Origin: Roseburia sp. 1XD42-69
GTDB lineage: Bacteria; Bacillota; Clostridia; Lachnospirales; Lachnospiraceae
Direction: 5' to 3'
Assembly (NCBI RefSeq): GCF_003612565.1
Contig: NZ_RAZG01000011.1
Coordinates: forward strand, 44,969 to 108,968
DNA length: 64,000 nucleotides
The position numbers were made by a program, and so were the translations under genes. The notes under the pieces are model-generated. The model worked only from the letters and a program-made list of their open reading frames with translations, made no database searches and was not told where the DNA came from. This document shows positions 63,306 through 64,000 of this stretch, piece after piece (within the stretch, counting starts at the first letter, position 1; every line of letters starts with the position of its first letter).

Positions 63306-64000
63306 ATGTATAAAGCAGTTATTATAGGAGCCGGAAATATTGCCGCAGGATTCGACTCCCCAAAAAGCGAAAAAGTCTTAACCCATGCACACGCCATAAC
63401 CTTACACCCGGATTTTGAACTGCTGGGATTTTTCGACAGGGATGAAAATAAGTCCCGGGAAGCAGCTGGCCGCTGGGGGGGGAAAGCCTTCCGGGATACC
63501 GCATCCGCCTTAAGGGATGCGGACGTGGTTTACTGCTGTGTCCCGGATGCTTTCCACGGAGTGGTGTTAAAAGAAATTGCATGTTTTTCTCCCAAGCTTG
63601 TGGTTGCAGAAAAGCCATTGGCTTCCACTTTTAATGAGGCGGGGGAAATACAAAGCCTTTATGAGGGGAAAATCCCCTTAACGGTAAACTACAGCAGGCG
63701 CTTCTTAAAAGAATTCCATAACTTAAAAAAAGAAATCCCATCCTACGGCAGGTTTTTAAAAGGGGTGGGCTATTACGGAAAGGGCGCCCTCCACAACGGC
63801 TCCCACATGATAGATATCCTGCGATTTTTGCTGGGGGAAATAGGAAATCCCTGTGCTTTTGGGCGGGAAATATTTGATTTTGAAAAGGAAGATTCCAGCA
63901 AAAACCTTTCTTTAGAAATACGAAATGGAAACTTCTATATGATGGCCATAGACGCAAGGGCTGTCACCATTTTTGAACTGGAACTGTTTTTTGAAAAAGC
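63306..64000 (+). CDS. Gfo/Idh/MocA oxidoreductase, 3'-partial
   Basis: The frame opens at the ATG at 63306 and runs off the window. It starts MYKAVIIGAGNIAAGFD (GxGxxA) and contains VVYCCVPDAFHGVVLKEI, LVVAEKPLASTFNEA, VNYSRRFLKEFHNL and GALHNGSHMIDILRFLLG, the conserved features of both domains. It is not close to the 35840/45050 pair. G8 at 63475-63482 lies early in the gene. GC content looks higher than in the two genes before it. Starts 21 bp after the amidotransferase stop. Confidence 0.88.
   Translation, partial: MYKAVIIGAGNIAAGFDSPKSEKVLTHAHAITLHPDFELLGFFDRDENKSREAAGRWGGKAFRDTASALRDADVVYCCVPDAFHGVVLKEIACFSPKLVVAEKPLASTFNEAGEIQSLYEGKIPLTVNYSRRFLKEFHNLKKEIPSYGRFLKGVGYYGKGALHNGSHMIDILRFLLGEIGNPCAFGREIFDFEKEDSSKNLSLEIRNGNFYMMAIDARAVTIFELELFFEK

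Noticed and set aside
1..64000. CRISPR arrays, tRNA or rRNA genes
   Set aside because: No regularly spaced repeats, cloverleaf-like sequences or rRNA signatures were found by reading both strands.

Overview
This window most likely comes from a member of the Lachnospiraceae (Clostridia, Firmicutes), judged from sequence alone. The left end carries a Gram-positive rpmG-secE-nusG-rplK-rplA-rplJ-rplL-rpoB-rpoC block with an L10 leader. The proteins have a low-GC clostridial character, ribosome binding sites are strong AGGAGG types, and most promoters fit TTGACA-17-TATAAT. I did not assign a genus. No rRNA, tRNA or CRISPR array was seen.

Layout. (1) 1-387: the end of a coiled-coil repeat protein, convergent with rpoC. 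(2) 474-12093: the ribosomal protein and RNA polymerase block on the minus strand, with three promoters, the L10 leader/attenuator and two copies of a 113-bp repeat. (3) 12189-14597: a divergent pair, an atypical flagellin (minus) and a FliD-like protein (plus). (4) 14597-20025: a minus-strand operon with a membrane protein, SNF2 helicase, SWIM protein and CgeB-type glycosyltransferase. (5) 20166-34951: minus-strand glycan genes. These include four further glycosyltransferases, a DUF4422-CgeB fusion and a phosphonate module (PEP mutase with a fused cytidylyltransferase, phosphonopyruvate decarboxylase, LicC-like nucleotidyltransferase, SDR epimerase, metallophosphoesterase). (6) 35004-57032: about 22 kb of closely packed minus-strand genes. 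They hold a legionaminic-acid-type nonulosonate pathway (legB, legC, ptmE-like, legH, legI, legG), a second nonulosonate block (NeuA, class III aminotransferase, nitrilase, Gfo/Idh), a third 3-deoxy-ulosonate block (KdsA, ManA, KdsC, AlsE/Rpe and NeuA types), FkbM and other methyltransferases, two DUF115/Maf-like transferases and LicD. (7) 57055-60184: a 3.1-kb segment with a tyrosine recombinase and an AAA-ATPase/nuclease, bounded by two inverted 28-bp sites. (8) 60220-64000: a plus-strand operon with a large glycan protein, an N-acetyl sugar amidotransferase and the start of a Gfo/Idh oxidoreductase.

How it may work together. The island beside a flagellin gene looks like a flagellin or surface glycan factory: it makes CMP-nonulosonates and CMP-phosphonates and transfers them with Maf-like, LicD, GT2, GT8 and CgeB enzymes. 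The most interesting feature is the 3.1-kb segment. The best promoter for the 22-kb leftward operon lies just inside its left site and reads out across that site. The plus-strand operon on the other side has the same site in its leader but no visible promoter. Inversion by the enclosed recombinase would move the promoter from one operon to the other, giving an either/or glycan switch. Other notable points are a G13 tract in a glycan gene that looks phase variable, a deletion scar that truncates a CMP-sugar synthetase and an oxidoreductase, and an unusual 3-deoxy-ulosonate pathway in a Gram-positive organism.
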